Below are positions 46,554-57,650 of a stretch of 64,000 bases of DNA, one piece after another (the first letter of the stretch is position 1; every line of letters begins with the position of its first letter). Position numbers and translations under genes: made by a program. Origin of the DNA: Brachynemurus nebulosus. Taxonomy: Eukaryota; Arthropoda; Insecta; Neuroptera; Myrmeleontidae. Where the stretch lies: positions 1,058,912 through 1,122,911 of the forward strand of contig JAPWDM010000046.1 in the NCBI GenBank assembly GCA_035578155.1, in the 5' to 3' direction. The notes below the pieces were generated by a model. It did no database searches, had not been told where the DNA came from, and worked only from the letters and a program-made list of their open reading frames with translations.

Positions 46554-48185
46554 CGAGTAAGAAGATTCTGATACTACTATTACTGATACCATTCAGTCAA
46601 CAAATAGAAAGGACCTACGAAATACGAACTATAGATAAGGGATCAGGACTAATATTTAACCCTATAGGAACAGCGGAGGTATGCCTTAAACACGTATCAA
46701 TACTAATAACGTATAACTTAACAACCATATACAACTACTATAGTAATATAAATAAACACGTAACACAATTAGCAAACATGTGTGCGACAAAATCTGATAA
46801 GGATACATCACCTTTAGATGCGTATTGTCAAAAAGAAAATAAAAATCTAATATATTGATTAGTAAAAATCTATAAAAAGATACAGATAATAGATCAACAT
46901 ATAATTATGCAAAGACGGAAAAGAGGATTATTAGACGCGGTATCTTACCCAATTAAATGGTTATTCGGAATCCCTGATGCAGAGGACAAGAAATTTTATG
47001 ACGCAACTCTACAGGACCTCATAAATAATAAGAAAACAGAAGATATTATACTTAAAAATCAAGCGGATATAATAGATGCTGTTACGGAAAATTTCAAACA
47101 TATTGCCGAAAACCTACAAAATACTGAATTAAAACTACAAGAGAATCTAGGAAAAATTACGGAACAAATCAATAAAAATACGCAATCAATCAATCGTATA
47201 TGCGTACACATCCTAGCTCTAGAACAAACCAATTATATAAGAGATGCTATGGACGATTTAATGGAAATAATCGATAGTTATTTAAGTGATTATAATTTAA
47301 TACAATACGGTGTGGTAAATTACAATATGTTACCACCCAAATTATTTAAAGAAAAACTAGTAAACATTTCAAAATATTATAAATTACCCTTAGATATAAA
47401 TCAAGTATCAATAATGGAGTACTATAAATTATTAAAACCAAAAGCTTTTATTCAAAATAATAATCTTAGAATAATCCTAGATAAACCTATATGTAATAAG
47501 GATAAATATGTATTGTACTCAATAAACAAGCTATTAGTGCCAAATAAAAATTTTACTTATACTTTCATTGATACTAAAAATAAATACTTACTACACGAAT
47601 TAAGTACGAATCTATATAGTTTGTTTACTGAACTGAATAATGTAAAAATAATTAATAATATACATATATTAGAGGAAATAAATACAATTTATAACACTAA
47701 CACTGATAAATGTGAAGGATTGTTGTTTTACAACAAAATAATAGATAAAGAATGCCAATTTCAAACGATACATGCAGAAACTAATATTTTTGAAAAATTA
47801 AATAGTAATACATGGTTGTATGTATTAACAAATGATATGTTTTTCAATATAAATTGTAACGATGCATTAACAGACACAATAATTCTAAAAGGACTAGGCA
47901 CCTTAAAATTAAAAGATAATTGCAAAGCAGAAAACAAGGATAGAATTTTAATAACTTCTAGTGATAAAAATGAATATACAGAAAATTTAACTTATATAAT
48001 ACCCACATTAGGAATACCTGACGAGTGTATTGAAAAAGAAATTAATAACCAAAATGTTGAACTAAATAAAATTAAATTAGACAGTTTAAATTTCGACAAA
48101 ATAGACGCTACCATAAAGAAAATAGATAGTCAAAGGAAGATATTAGATAGCCATATGAAAGAACCATTTATTATACATCAAGTAG
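46550..48185 (+). pseudogene. env: env of provirus B, one nonsense codon and 3' truncated
   Basis: ATG 46550 overlaps the pol stop (ATGA), a compact arrangement. Residues about 4-16 (KKILILLLLIPFS) look like a signal peptide. An in-frame TGA at 46856-46858 interrupts the N-terminal subunit; the same frame then stays open. A furin-like site RRKR (about 46913-46924) precedes GLLDAVSYPIKWLFGIPDAED, the probable fusion-subunit start, with a heptad-like polar region after it (about 47020-47230). The frame is lost at about 48185, before any membrane anchor, where repeat sequence with CTATCGATAG begins. It resembles gypsy-type envelope proteins, which mediate membrane fusion. Confidence 0.85.
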
Positions 48186-48290
48186 TGATGGAGAACTATC
48201 GATAGTCCCGACTATCGATAGTTACGATAGTCGTGAAACTATTGATAGTTATCGATAGTTTATCGATAGTTTTTGATACCCAAATTGGGC
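48184..48290 (+). mobile_element. hAT-like tip with CTATCGATAG repeats
   Basis: AGTGATGGAGAACTATCGAT followed by several CTATCGATAGTT copies in both orientations looks like the end of a hAT-type MITE. No second end with matching 8-bp flanks was found nearby. It marks where provirus B env is cut. Confidence 0.45.
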
Positions 48291-48946
48291 GGCATTTAGA
48301 TAGCCGGCGAACAAAAAAAAAAAGGTCGCCGGTTTTACGCCAGGGCGGAATTATTCCCTTTTGCCCTTCCTGTGTGTGCGTTCGTTAGTTCGTTCGTTCG
48401 TGAATTTTTTTTCGTCTCGCATATCTCGAAAACAAATGATGATATCAACTCCGGATTAATTTCATTAGATGCGAAATTAAAAAATGAAGACCGGATAAAG
48501 TTTTCAGCAAATTCGGATTAACGGCTTGTTTTTTGTGATAAAAAAAAAACGGAATTAACTTTCTTAACATAACATAGATTATATGGATTTTTTACCATGT
48601 CTTTATTATATAATGGCCTAAGAACCTTCCTTGATGTTAAAAACGCCAGTAAATTATTATAAAATTAAAAAAAAAAACAACGGAAAAACGAAATAAGAAA
48701 CTTTTTGTGAAATATTTTTTGTCTCGCGTATCTTGAGAACAAATGATGTTACCATTTGTTTGATAAATATCATGCAACAGTACAAAAAATTTTATTAACA
48801 TAATTATTTAATATTTTAATCCAATCTAAATGTAATATTGATAGATTTTCTATTGAAGAAATTAAAGAAATTATCGAGTTGTTTGAGTCACGTGAATATG
48901 ACATCGTTAATAGAATAGAAAATATGTACTTTTAATTTTGTAACTT
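48291..48946. other. no gene seen
   Basis: A G+C-richer patch (48290-48400, with GTTCGTTCGTTCGT) then A+T-rich sequence with two diverged TCTCGYRTATCTYGARAACAA stretches (48415 and 48721). Intronic. Confidence 0.45.
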
Positions 48947-48948
48947 AC

Positions 48949-49247
48949 ATTTTGTGTCGATAAATTTGGTGGTGGTGGTGCTTTGTTCAATAAGCAATTA
49001 TTTATGGCTTCAAAATCCAATATATCTCCAGGGAAAACTACAAACAATGGTGCATCCCATCGATTTCGTCCATCAGGTTCTTCATAGCGCATCACTAAGG
49101 CGTCAAATATATTTTTTGAGTATATTTATTCGCCATCTTCACGTGCTTCATTCAAACGAAACGCTTCTTCGACATTAATTTCACAATGAATTGTACATTG
49201 TGTACATTTACTGGCTTTAGCAGCACAATACAACTCGTATCTATAAC
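48949..49247 (-). pseudogene. KTI12: KTI12-like protein, internal exon with an in-frame stop
   Basis: The exon runs from acceptor ATATTAG (ending 49248) to donor GTAAGT (48948). It reads YRYELYCAAKASKCTQC, then CEINVEEAFRLNEAREDGE, a TAA at 49126-49128, and in the same frame IFDALVMRYEEPDGRNRWD, APLFVVFPGD and KAPPPPNLSTQN. This is the middle part of KTI12 (GYRYELYC after the P-loop region; MRYE-P-RNRWD-PLF; PPPNxSTQ). The stop would remove about 60 percent of this exon's tail and all of the last exon. Everything else keeps the family pattern, so the stop may be a recent mutation, an assembly error or a strain allele. The N-terminal P-loop exon was not found to the right and may lie outside the window. 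Confidence 0.75.
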
Positions 49248-49437
49248 CTAATATTTATATGAATTACAATGGTGTTTTTTCACTTCACCCAAAAAAAGAA
49301 ATTCGAAGAGAGTACGAATCCGAAGGGCCAGATTATAATGATAAATTCATGTGTACTTTAACATTCTGAACAAAATATTTCGAGTAAAAAGTTGCAAAAT
49401 TCCGCTTAATTTTCGTAATACTGATCTTTAAACTTGT

Positions 49438-49924
49438 ATAGGGGAGACAGGGGTAATAAGAGACAAGGTCAAAAAACGCCAAAAATTCACGATCAGACAT
49501 TTTAAAAAATAGGTAATGATAACTTATGTTCATTTTATCCCCAATAACTTGTTGGTAAGTTTGTAACAGTTTTTGAATCTTCTTTAGTTAATTGAAAAAA
49601 ACTTTGCATTTGAACTAAGTCTAAAAGTTCGTGACCTCTCCCCGATTTCATTTTTTTTCTGTTACTGTATTAAGTTTAATATGAATATTTTTTATATGTA
49701 ATTTGTTGACGGAAAGCATGACAAATATACGTAATAAACAATTATTGAAAATCTTAAAAACCTTTTTTATAACTGGATTCTACTCTTGTCTCTTATTATC
49801 CCATTTTTAATCTTTTGCGGAGTAATAACTTTAACTTTGTTTTTGAATAATTAAAAAAATTTCGTATCCATCTCAAATTTTTTTGTCAAGCATTACGCTT
49901 GTGAGCTTGTCTCTGCCCCATATA
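49438..49924. mobile_element. possible short element with GGGGAGACAGGGG-type ends
   Basis: TATAGGGGAGACAGGGGTAA at 49438 and, inverted, CTATATGGGGCAGAGACAAG near 49924 may be related ends. TCTCTTATTATCCC at 49790 and GTCTCTTATTACC at 55916 are similar wordings. The family may relate to the G-rich pogo-like tips. Weak. Confidence 0.3.
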
Positions 49925-49969
49925 GATTGTACAAAATAACAAGAAAGTAAATTTTTTGTTAACTGGTAT

Positions 49970-50840
49970 TAAGGACTGTCCCGTAAAGTTTTGCACAGTT
50001 TTGTTTCCTGTCCGAAATAAAAACAATGTGATCATTTTTTTTATAATTTTTTTTTATTAAAACGTCATAACTTAAACTTACAAATTTTGTACTTAATCTA
50101 TTTTAATTAACTTTTTTCTACTGAATAATCGTACTTTACTTTTCACGGGTCTCATTAAATGTTGCACTGTTTCATCCGTAAATTTATTGCTTGCTGCAGT
50201 CCATAATTCAGTCCAATGGTTAAATTCTGAGTTCTTTTAATGTTTCTGCTGTTTGTCCACCTTGTCGCACTATGCGTTTCACTACATATAGCCTAGTATC
50301 TTTCCATAGGTTGCAGTTCTGCGATATTTGATCAGTTCATGTTTTTTTGCATGAACTGTACATTATTGGCTTTATACCACTCCAAAGTCACTTTTACGTA
50401 ATGAAAAGTGGCTAAGTATATCAAAGAATGTTTGAAAAACCGTTTATTGCCATTTATAAGATCACATATAGGAGAAACATTGTTTTGGCTAGATTTAGCC
50501 GCTTTTTATTATAGGCTAGTCAATTTATTTAAAAGAAAACTAATTAGCGGAAAGTTTAGTCACAGTCCTAATAATCTCCATTCTTTATGTTTTCTGGGTC
50601 GCTGAACACGAATTTGAGGTTTGCTGACAGATATTTTACCCGGAACATTGATTATTTTGCGAAAATAATCAAATTTTTGTTAATTTTTTAGATTTTTGAC
50701 CTTAATCTTGGTAAATATGCATTTTCTCGAAAAAGTTGTTCTTTACAAAATTAAAGTAGACAAAATTTCTTATAAATTTTGTACATAACAATTCTTTCTA
50801 CGACAAACCGCAACGCCGCTAGAGCACACTAAAAAACGGG
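49970..50840 (-). mobile_element. decayed Tc1/mariner-type copy, left arm of a large inverted pair
   Basis: The outer tip TTAAGGACTGTCCCG and about 870 bases inward recur in inverted form at 54808-55736, including TTTGTTTCCTGTCCGAAATA and GCGCTCTAGCGGCG-type wording. On the minus strand, fragments such as VVKRIVRQGGQTAETLKEL resemble the C-terminal end of Tc1/mariner-type transposases, with several stops and frame changes. Confidence 0.7.
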
Positions 50841-50879
50841 CAGATTTTTCAAAAATAAAAATTGCCATTTGTCACTGGC

Positions 50880-51730
50880 TTTTGTCAATAAAAAATTTTT
50901 TGCCGTCAGTTACCAGAAAACCACGCGTAGGATCTGGTTGAAATTCTCGCTGGATATATTGTTAAAATAATGAACAACAAAACGCCATGCCAGCAGAAAA
51001 TACACGGCTGGTCGATTTCCCGAAATTTGACTTCAAATCATCATTATTATAGACGCTTATTTACACAAAAAAATTTTTTGGTCGTCAATTTCCAGAAAAC
51101 CACGCAGAAGATCTGGTTAAAATTTTCGCTGGTTATTACTAATATAATAAACAATAAAATGCCATACCAGCAGAAAATACACGGCTAGCCGTTTTCCAAA
51201 AATTTGATTTGGAATGAGGTATTATAGGCGCTTTTTTCAACAAAAAAATTTTTTTGCCGTCAATTGCCAGAAAACCACGCATAGGATCTGGTTCAAATTT
51301 TCGCTGGTTATTATCAATATAATAAGCACTAAAACGTCATACCAGCAGAAAATACATGGCTGATTGGCAGAAAAATTTGACTTCGAATCATGTTTCATAG
51401 GCGCTTTTTTCAACAAAAAAAATTTTTTGCCGTCAATTCGCAGAAAACCACGCATAGGATCTAGTTCAAATTTTCGGTGATTGTTACTATTAATCGAGAT
51501 AACAAGACACCATGCAAGCAGAAAATACACGACTAGCCGTTTTCCCAAAATTTGACTTCGAATGATTTATTATAGGCGCTTTTTTCAACAAAAAATTTTT
51601 GCGGTCAATTGCCAAAAAACCACACATAGGATCGAGTTCAAATTTTCGCTGGTTGTTACTATTAATCGAGACAACAAGACACCATGCCAACAGAAAACAC
51701 ACGGCTAGTCGTTTTTCCGAACTTTTGGTT
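50880..51730 (+). repeat. satellite of five ~175-bp units
   Basis: Each unit has TTTTTTGCCGTCAATTGCCA, GAAAACCACGCATAGGATCT, AATTTTCGCTGGTTRTTA and CCAGCAGAAAATACACGGCT. Five units in head-to-tail order lie directly inside the left inverted arm. Confidence 0.88.
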
Positions 51731-51973
51731 CTAATTTACAATAACTGATGTACGCGCGATACAAAATTTAGCAATTTTTATATTTTACTATTTATTTCCC
51801 TATATTTAAAGTACGAAAAATTGTCTAAATTTTTCTTGTATATTAGTTTATTAGTTCGATGAAGTATCGATGTGGATTTCAAAACGCGAAGTCTTAGCAG
51901 TTTTGTAATTTTTCCGTTTTATTTTGGAACAAAATTATTAGATGATTTGGGATCATTCAATATGTTGTGAGCA

Positions 51974-52982
51974 GGGTAAAGTGGGGTAAGTGCGCACCCG
52001 GGGCAAGTGCCTTCGCGTCAAATAGAATTTCCAACTAACTATAAAGTGATTTAAAATCAATTTTAAAATATCCGCTAACACTCAAGAGACACAGGTCAAC
52101 TTTAATTTGGCACTTCTGTCAATTATATAGAGTAGTAACGGCTATATTTTTCAACAATGTGTTTTATGGTTTAACAACGAGTTGCTGAGTACATTTTCAA
52201 TAAATTTTTAATAGAGTCTATTATAATATTTTTTATTTAATATTTTTAGTTGTTATTAAGGTAAATTTTAATTAATTGAGAAGATTTTTTCTTTTATTCT
52301 GTTATTTTAGAAACACTAAAGGGAGCGCACTTACCCCAACATTTTTTCCTACGGGGCAAGTGTGTCTTTTGGAGGATAAGTGCACTCTTAATATATTATA
52401 TGATGTAGCGCTAAAGGGAGCGCACTTACCCCACTGTGTTATATGATGTAAATTCTGCTTGTTTTTTCCCATAATTATTTATTTTAGGTAGAAATGGTAC
52501 GAAATTACATAAGAAAAACTGCCAGAAGCACACAGTATTCAGCAGCGGCCTTGGAAACTGCATTAGATATTAGTATACCTCTCAATTATTATAATATAAT
52601 ATAATATGTATAATAAAAGGTAATTTATCACTTAAGATAAAAAGATATTTAAAATATTTTTGTACAGTTACGTAGAGAAAAGTATGCTTATTCAACGCAC
52701 TTGTTCCTCAACATAAATCAAGCAAAGAATACAGAATTATATCAAGAGAACGCACTTGCCCCAAACCATGGGGCAAGTGCGTTACATGTACACATTTCAA
52801 AAAAATAATTACAGTTCATTATCACAAAGCTCTCAAGAATTTCTTTCTTATGATTATTTAAGTTTAAAGACCAGGTAGTTGATAACGCTAATAAACAATC
52901 AGATGCGATTAATAACATTGATACAATAATGGTCTGAAAGTTAACTATCAAAAAATTGGGGTGCACTTACCCCACTTTACCC
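51974..52982 (+). mobile_element. pogo-like non-autonomous element with G-rich ends
   Basis: The inverted ends AGGGTAAAGTGGGGTAAGTG are about 27 bases long. Extra inner copies of GCGCACTTACCCC and GGGGCAAGTGCG occur at about 52326, 52365, 52427 and 52745-52785. A short coding remnant at 52494 starts like a pipsqueak-type helix-turn-helix, as in the transposase at 1-1434, so it is probably a deleted relative. Confidence 0.7.
52494..52603 (+). pseudogene. N-terminal remnant of a pogo-like transposase
   Basis: MVRNYIRKTARSTQYSAAAL at 52494 matches the opening pattern of pipsqueak-domain transposases (compare MRNYKRKTERG at 1434). After about 30 residues it runs into non-coding sequence. No catalytic part remains. 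Confidence 0.5.
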
Positions 52983-53134
52983 TACGTACATAGTCTCACC
53001 GAAACACGAAATTGGTAGTTAGTCGATATGTGTCAACTGTTCGGCTGTTCAAATATCGTTTTACTATTCTCAAAGAATATTTTTAACGCATGGTCTTGAT
53101 GTTGCGATTTTTTTCCGCTAAAAACACCATCGTA

Positions 53135-53236
53135 TTTTTTAGTCGAATTTTTCCTTGAAAAAATTAGACTTATACAGCCTATACGATAAGAACGGCGAGA
53201 GGCGAGGCGCTATCCGTTTTCGGGCCGTAGAACACG

Positions 53237-53325
<89 letters not shown>

Positions 53326-54790
53326 AAGTTAAGAGCTCAAATTGGGTAAGTGGGGCTCATTTTTGAGGCACCTCATACTATCAAAGTGGGGTTAATTTTT
53401 GATCCGACCCAACCTTTAGGGGGGTGATGGAGGGCGGTAAAACAATAAAAATTTTCCAAACCGGTTGGAAATAATGTTTCGGTCAATTATCTACAACATA
53501 TCCAAAATTCAGCTTCCTAGGATGATTTGGAAGGAGTAGAGGGGGAAAAAACGATTTTCGCTGGATCTAACACGCCCCCAGCCCCCCAGAATTAACGTAG
53601 AGGGTTGAAATTTGGTGTGTTGATAGAGTTCATACCTAGGTTGTGCTTTTTGAAGGTTTTAATATTTTACCCCCACCCCCCCTCATTTTTAAGCTACAAT
53701 TTCATGATTTTTCGACGTTTTCGAAGTTTGTACCACTCGCACAGGTCACTCAAATAAACCTAGAGGGCTGAAATTTTGTATTCGGATTGAGTTAGTATCA
53801 AGGGTGTGCCTTTTGGGGGTCTCAACTTTTAACCCTTACCCCACCATTTTTATACCAAAAAGAACATGATTTTTCTTGTTTTTTAACAGTTTCGTTCGGG
53901 TCAAAATCTCCCCAAATAAACCTAGAGGGCTGAAATTTTGTGTACAGGTTAAGCTAATAGCCAGCCACTACTTTTTGGAGGTTTCAACTTTTAACCCTTA
54001 CCCCTACGATTTTTACGCCAATATTTCCTTGATTTTTTTGTTTATTTTCTAACACGTCTAGAGACTGTCTAAGGAAACCTGGAGGGCTGAAATTTTATAC
54101 GTGTATTGAGTTAGTATCCAGCTAGTGTCTTTTAGGGATTGCACATTACTTTTCCCCCCACTTCTCCCATTTTTACATCGCAATTCGATGGTATTGTTGA
54201 ATGTGTTTTAAATGCATTATTTTTATTCTAATACAAAGTAGGCGAATAGTAATTTTAAAAAATTTAAAAAAAAGTGAACTTACTTTTATAACAAATGAAA
54301 TACATACATATTAAGTAATTTAAAAATGTTATTAAAGTCACTGTTTATTTATAAATTAAGAATTTTGGATTTTTATTATTTATAAAATAGAAATTTTGGA
54401 TTTTTTTGGAAAGAAAAGATACCTTCATAAAGGCCTTCCAGTTTACTATTTAAGGTCCTTTTTTAATATTTAAAAATAAAACACAAAGGCAATTGGCGGA
54501 TAAGCATGGCGAGGAATGCTTTCGTACGAATTGTGTTAGCTTTTTTCCTGGTAACTGCTATCGGTATAAAATTGAAATTTACCTACTGAGATTCAGCCCT
54601 TAAAAACTGAAAACCTTTTTTCAAAGCCCCGATCAACCGGACACTCATTATCAGTTTTGAAACCATCAAAATGGCAAATCGTTTGTGGACTTTCAATTAC
54701 ATTTCGCTTGTAGACATTCAATACCGAAGATGAAAGGAAAAATTCGACTTCCGTGATGGGGCTCCGCTGCTCACGGCGTTTTTTTTCATT
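53135..54790 (+). mobile_element. second copy of the 30145-33940 repeat family
   Basis: It matches 30145-31380 (TTAGACTTATACAGCCTATA, TA tract, ~190-base units) and then, without the 2-kb middle part, 33485-33940 (AATTCGACTTCCGTGATGGG). So the segment 31390-33480 of the first copy is extra there. The outer inverted ends seen at 30091 are missing here. Confidence 0.75.
53236..53323. repeat. (TA)n microsatellite
   Basis: At the same internal position as the TA tract at 30292-30415 in the related copy. Confidence 0.95.
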
Positions 54791-54807
54791 TTTATTTAAG
54801 AATTTCT

Positions 54808-55736
54808 ACCGTTTTTCAGTGCGCTCTAGCGGCGAAACAGTTGGTCGTAGAAACAATTATTGTATACAAAACTTGTAGGAAATTTTGTCTACTTTAATTT
54901 TGTCAAGAATAACTTTTTCAGGAAATACATATTTACCAGGATTAAGGTCAAAAACCTAAAAAATTAACAAAAATTTGTTTTTTTTTTCGCAAAATAATTA
55001 ATGTTCCGGGCAAAGTATCTGTCAGCAAACCTCAAATTTGTGTTCAGCGACCCAAGAAACATAAAGAATGGAGATTATTAGGACTGTGACTAAGCTTTCC
55101 CTTAACATTCCTAATATGCTTAGACTATTACGCAAAACGACTTTAAAAATGGTATACCTCATTTCAGATACAACTGATTATGCGTTTTCGCTAAAAAATT
55201 AAATAATTCTTATATTCGAAATAAATCAACCTTCTATTCTTTTTTAAAGACAAACTTTAAATTTAAAATTTACGTAAATGCAATAATGAAAGAGATAAAG
55301 CCAAGAAAACGGAAAATATTAAAATTCAAAGTGACGAAGCATGGTTAAATTTAACTGAAATGGACCATATAAAGCCAATAATGTACAGTTTCTGCAGAAA
55401 AAAATGAACCGACCAAGTGTCACAGAACTGCACCTTATAGAAGAATACTGGACTATAGTGAAACGCATATTACGGCAAGGTGGACAAACAGCAGAAACAT
55501 TAAAATAATTCAGAAAATTGTGGACTGCAGTTCAATAGTGCAAAATTTAATGAGACCCGTGAAAAGTAAAATACGGTTATTCCGTAGAAAAAAGTTAGTT
55601 AAAATAGATTAAGTACAAAATTTGTAAGTTTAAGGTATAAGGTTTTAATAAAAAAAATTTTAAAAAGAAATGATCACATTGTTTTTATTTCGGACAGGAA
55701 ACAAAACTGTGCAAAACTTTTCGGGAAAGTCCTTAA
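54808..55736 (+). mobile_element. decayed Tc1/mariner-type copy, right arm of a large inverted pair
   Basis: The inverted counterpart of 49970-50840, about 85 percent alike by eye. Plus-strand remnants such as VQNLMRPVKSKIRLFRRKK resemble the extreme C-terminus of Tc1/mariner-type transposases. The outer tip AGTCCTTAA ends at 55736. Confidence 0.7.
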
Positions 55737-56170
55737 ATATTAAAATAAACGAATTTCAGAAACCAAGTTTTAAAACTCATTTTAGCCTAAGATATTTTGA
55801 GAGCGGCTGTTAGTATTTGTAAGTAAAAAGAGTTGGTTGATTCAGAATTTTCTCTAGATGTCTGCTATTACTTCAATTGATTTTAAATTAGTTTATATAG
55901 GCAGCTAGAGCCGTTGTCTCTTATTACCATAACAGGGATTACAAGAGACAAGGATTTTTCGAAATATTTTAAAATTTTTTTTTACCTTTAATTTTATTTT
56001 AATAATTACAAAAAAAAAAAATAAGTTGATTTAATTTACTAAGTATATAGTATTTTTTTCTTAATTATTAGATCTGTAATTTAGATTAAATTACTATATT
56101 GAGCCGTACTGTGGGCTGGATCATACATAATAATAAAATTTTTCCCCTTAAGGACCCACAAAAAATATAA
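55737..56170. other. no gene seen
   Basis: A+T-rich. GTCTCTTATTACC and GGGATTACAAGAGACAAGG at 55916-55953 resemble wording at 49450-49480 and 49790. Confidence 0.4.
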
Positions 56171-56175
56171 AATAT

Positions 56176-56219
56176 TCGCTAGACCGGTTTCGGCTACTTT
56201 TGTAGCCCTCTTCAGTAGC
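56176..56219 (-). ncRNA. hammerhead ribozyme motif, Penelope-type
   Basis: On the minus strand: stem I GCTA (56219-56216), core CTGAAGA (56215-56209), stem II GGCTAC-AAAA-GTAGCC (56207-56192), core GAAA (56191-56188), a short palindromic stem III ACCGGT, then GTC with predicted cleavage after 56182, and TAGC (56181-56178) pairing back to stem I. All core positions of the hammerhead consensus are present; there is one unpaired G (56208) at the base of stem II. Short-stem-III hammerheads of this kind are known in Penelope-like elements, and a Penelope RT remnant is on the same strand at 57651-58205. Confidence 0.68.
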
Positions 56220-56600
56220 ATAAAATATAAATATAAAAATCATAAATATAATAAATATAAAAATTAGAAATATAATAAAACCAGAAATATAAATATAAAA
56301 AAATCAAAAATATAATAAATATGAAAACCAGAAATGAAATAATAATATAATAAAATAAAATAAAGGATTAGGAAAAATATTTTCCTTCGTTAAAAACATT
56401 AAAAAAAAAAAATAATAATAATAAAACAACCAATAAATATAAAAATAAAATAGAAGTACAAATATATAAATAAATATAAATATAAAAATAAAAATAACAG
56501 TAAAACTAAAAATAAATATAGAAGTAAAAATATATAAATATAAAAATATTATAAAAACAACAATAAAATTAGACCTACTAATGGCCACACTGTTATCAAG
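56220..56600. repeat. A+T-rich simple repeat (AAATATAAATATA-type)
   Basis: Irregular short tandem repeats of AAATATAAATAT with AGAAATATAATAAA variants. Open frames here are low-complexity and not taken as genes. Confidence 0.7.
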
Positions 56601-57640
56601 TATATTATAAAGTCACTGTACTATTTACATGCGTTGATATTCCGTGTTTAACAAAAAAGCATTATATTACCATTATTATTATCAAATTTATAAATTATTT
56701 TAGAATTTTATTAATAATTTTTTGAAAAATTGATTTAAGGAGTTTCGATAGACTCTAAAAAATGTAACCATCGATCTAAAATTTTTACCAGTAAACAATG
56801 AACATATAAAACGCTGATCCTTAAATTTTCAGATCAATATTGTGCTCTTAGTATTCAAGAAATTAATTTTCAAAATTTAACTTTTTTTAATGTGGGTAAA
56901 TGGACTAAAATACAAAAACGACTATAAAATATTAAAAAATGTTAAACTTTCGACCAAACTTATTTAACAGATACATTAGACATTTATGAATCGAATAAAA
57001 CAAGATTTATATCAGTTTTACACATTGTTTATTAGTTATTACAATAAAAAAAATTAAAAATATAATGTCGACTCGAAAATTGTAAAAACTATAATTGAAC
57101 ATGGCAACATTGCACATTTAAAATGACACGTGTAAAAGCTAAACAAAAAGTAAATTTTTTTAGGCTATAATAATAATCTTACAGTCAAAATTATTTTACA
57201 AGCCAAATTATTTTAATTCATTAGGTACAGAAATATGCGAATCAAAAAAATCGTATAAAAAAAAATTATTTTTAATAATCGAAAAAATCGAATAATAATA
57301 ATCGATTACTGAAATCATCGGATAATTTCCCATCACTATTAGAAATTATGGTTTAACGTAAGTGTTGCCAACATAACGAAATCAAAATGTTCCAAGAGTG
57401 TACGTTGCCAAATATATCTTCAATATTTATTCGTATAATATATTATATAAATGCGTTATAAAAGCATGAAAAAAATTATAAATTATTTCTATTACTCTTC
57501 CATACTGTTATAATGTACATGAATATTGATATTCATCGAATTTCTTAAAATATATCGATCAAAATTTATTGCCTAGAAGTTGTCACTCTCCATGAAAATA
57601 ATAGATTTACGTCACAGATTTACTGAAGAGATAAGAGCTA
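56601..57640. other. no gene seen
   Basis: A+T-rich. TTTCCCATCACTA at 57327-57340 looks like a hAT-type tip, inverted relative to the one at 48186, without matching flanks. Confidence 0.4.
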
Positions 57641-57650
57641 TCGAAATACC

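Larger units (their letters stand above)
40824..48185 (+). mobile_element. errantivirus-like Gypsy provirus B, 3' end lost
   Basis: Order: primer site, leader with a tandem repeat, gag, pol and env in the same arrangement as provirus A, with clearly related but diverged proteins. env stops being recognisable at about 48185, where a hAT-like tip begins; its membrane anchor, the polypurine tract and the 3' LTR are absent. It lies in the KTI12 intron on the opposite strand. Confidence 0.9.
34672..48948 (-). other. 14.3-kb KTI12 intron packed with mobile elements
   Basis: The donor GTAAGT at 48948 and acceptor at 34672 are both on the minus strand and in phase 0. The intron holds provirus B, copies of several short element families, and tandem arrays. 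Provirus B is on the plus strand, opposite to the gene. Confidence 0.75.

Noticed and set aside
56304..56588. 94-codon Phe/Tyr-rich minus-strand frame
   Set aside because: Low-complexity translation of an A+T simple repeat.
48186..57340. A single 9-kb hAT element between AGTGATGG and CCATCACT
   Set aside because: The flanks do not form an 8-bp duplication and the interior is a patchwork of independent elements.
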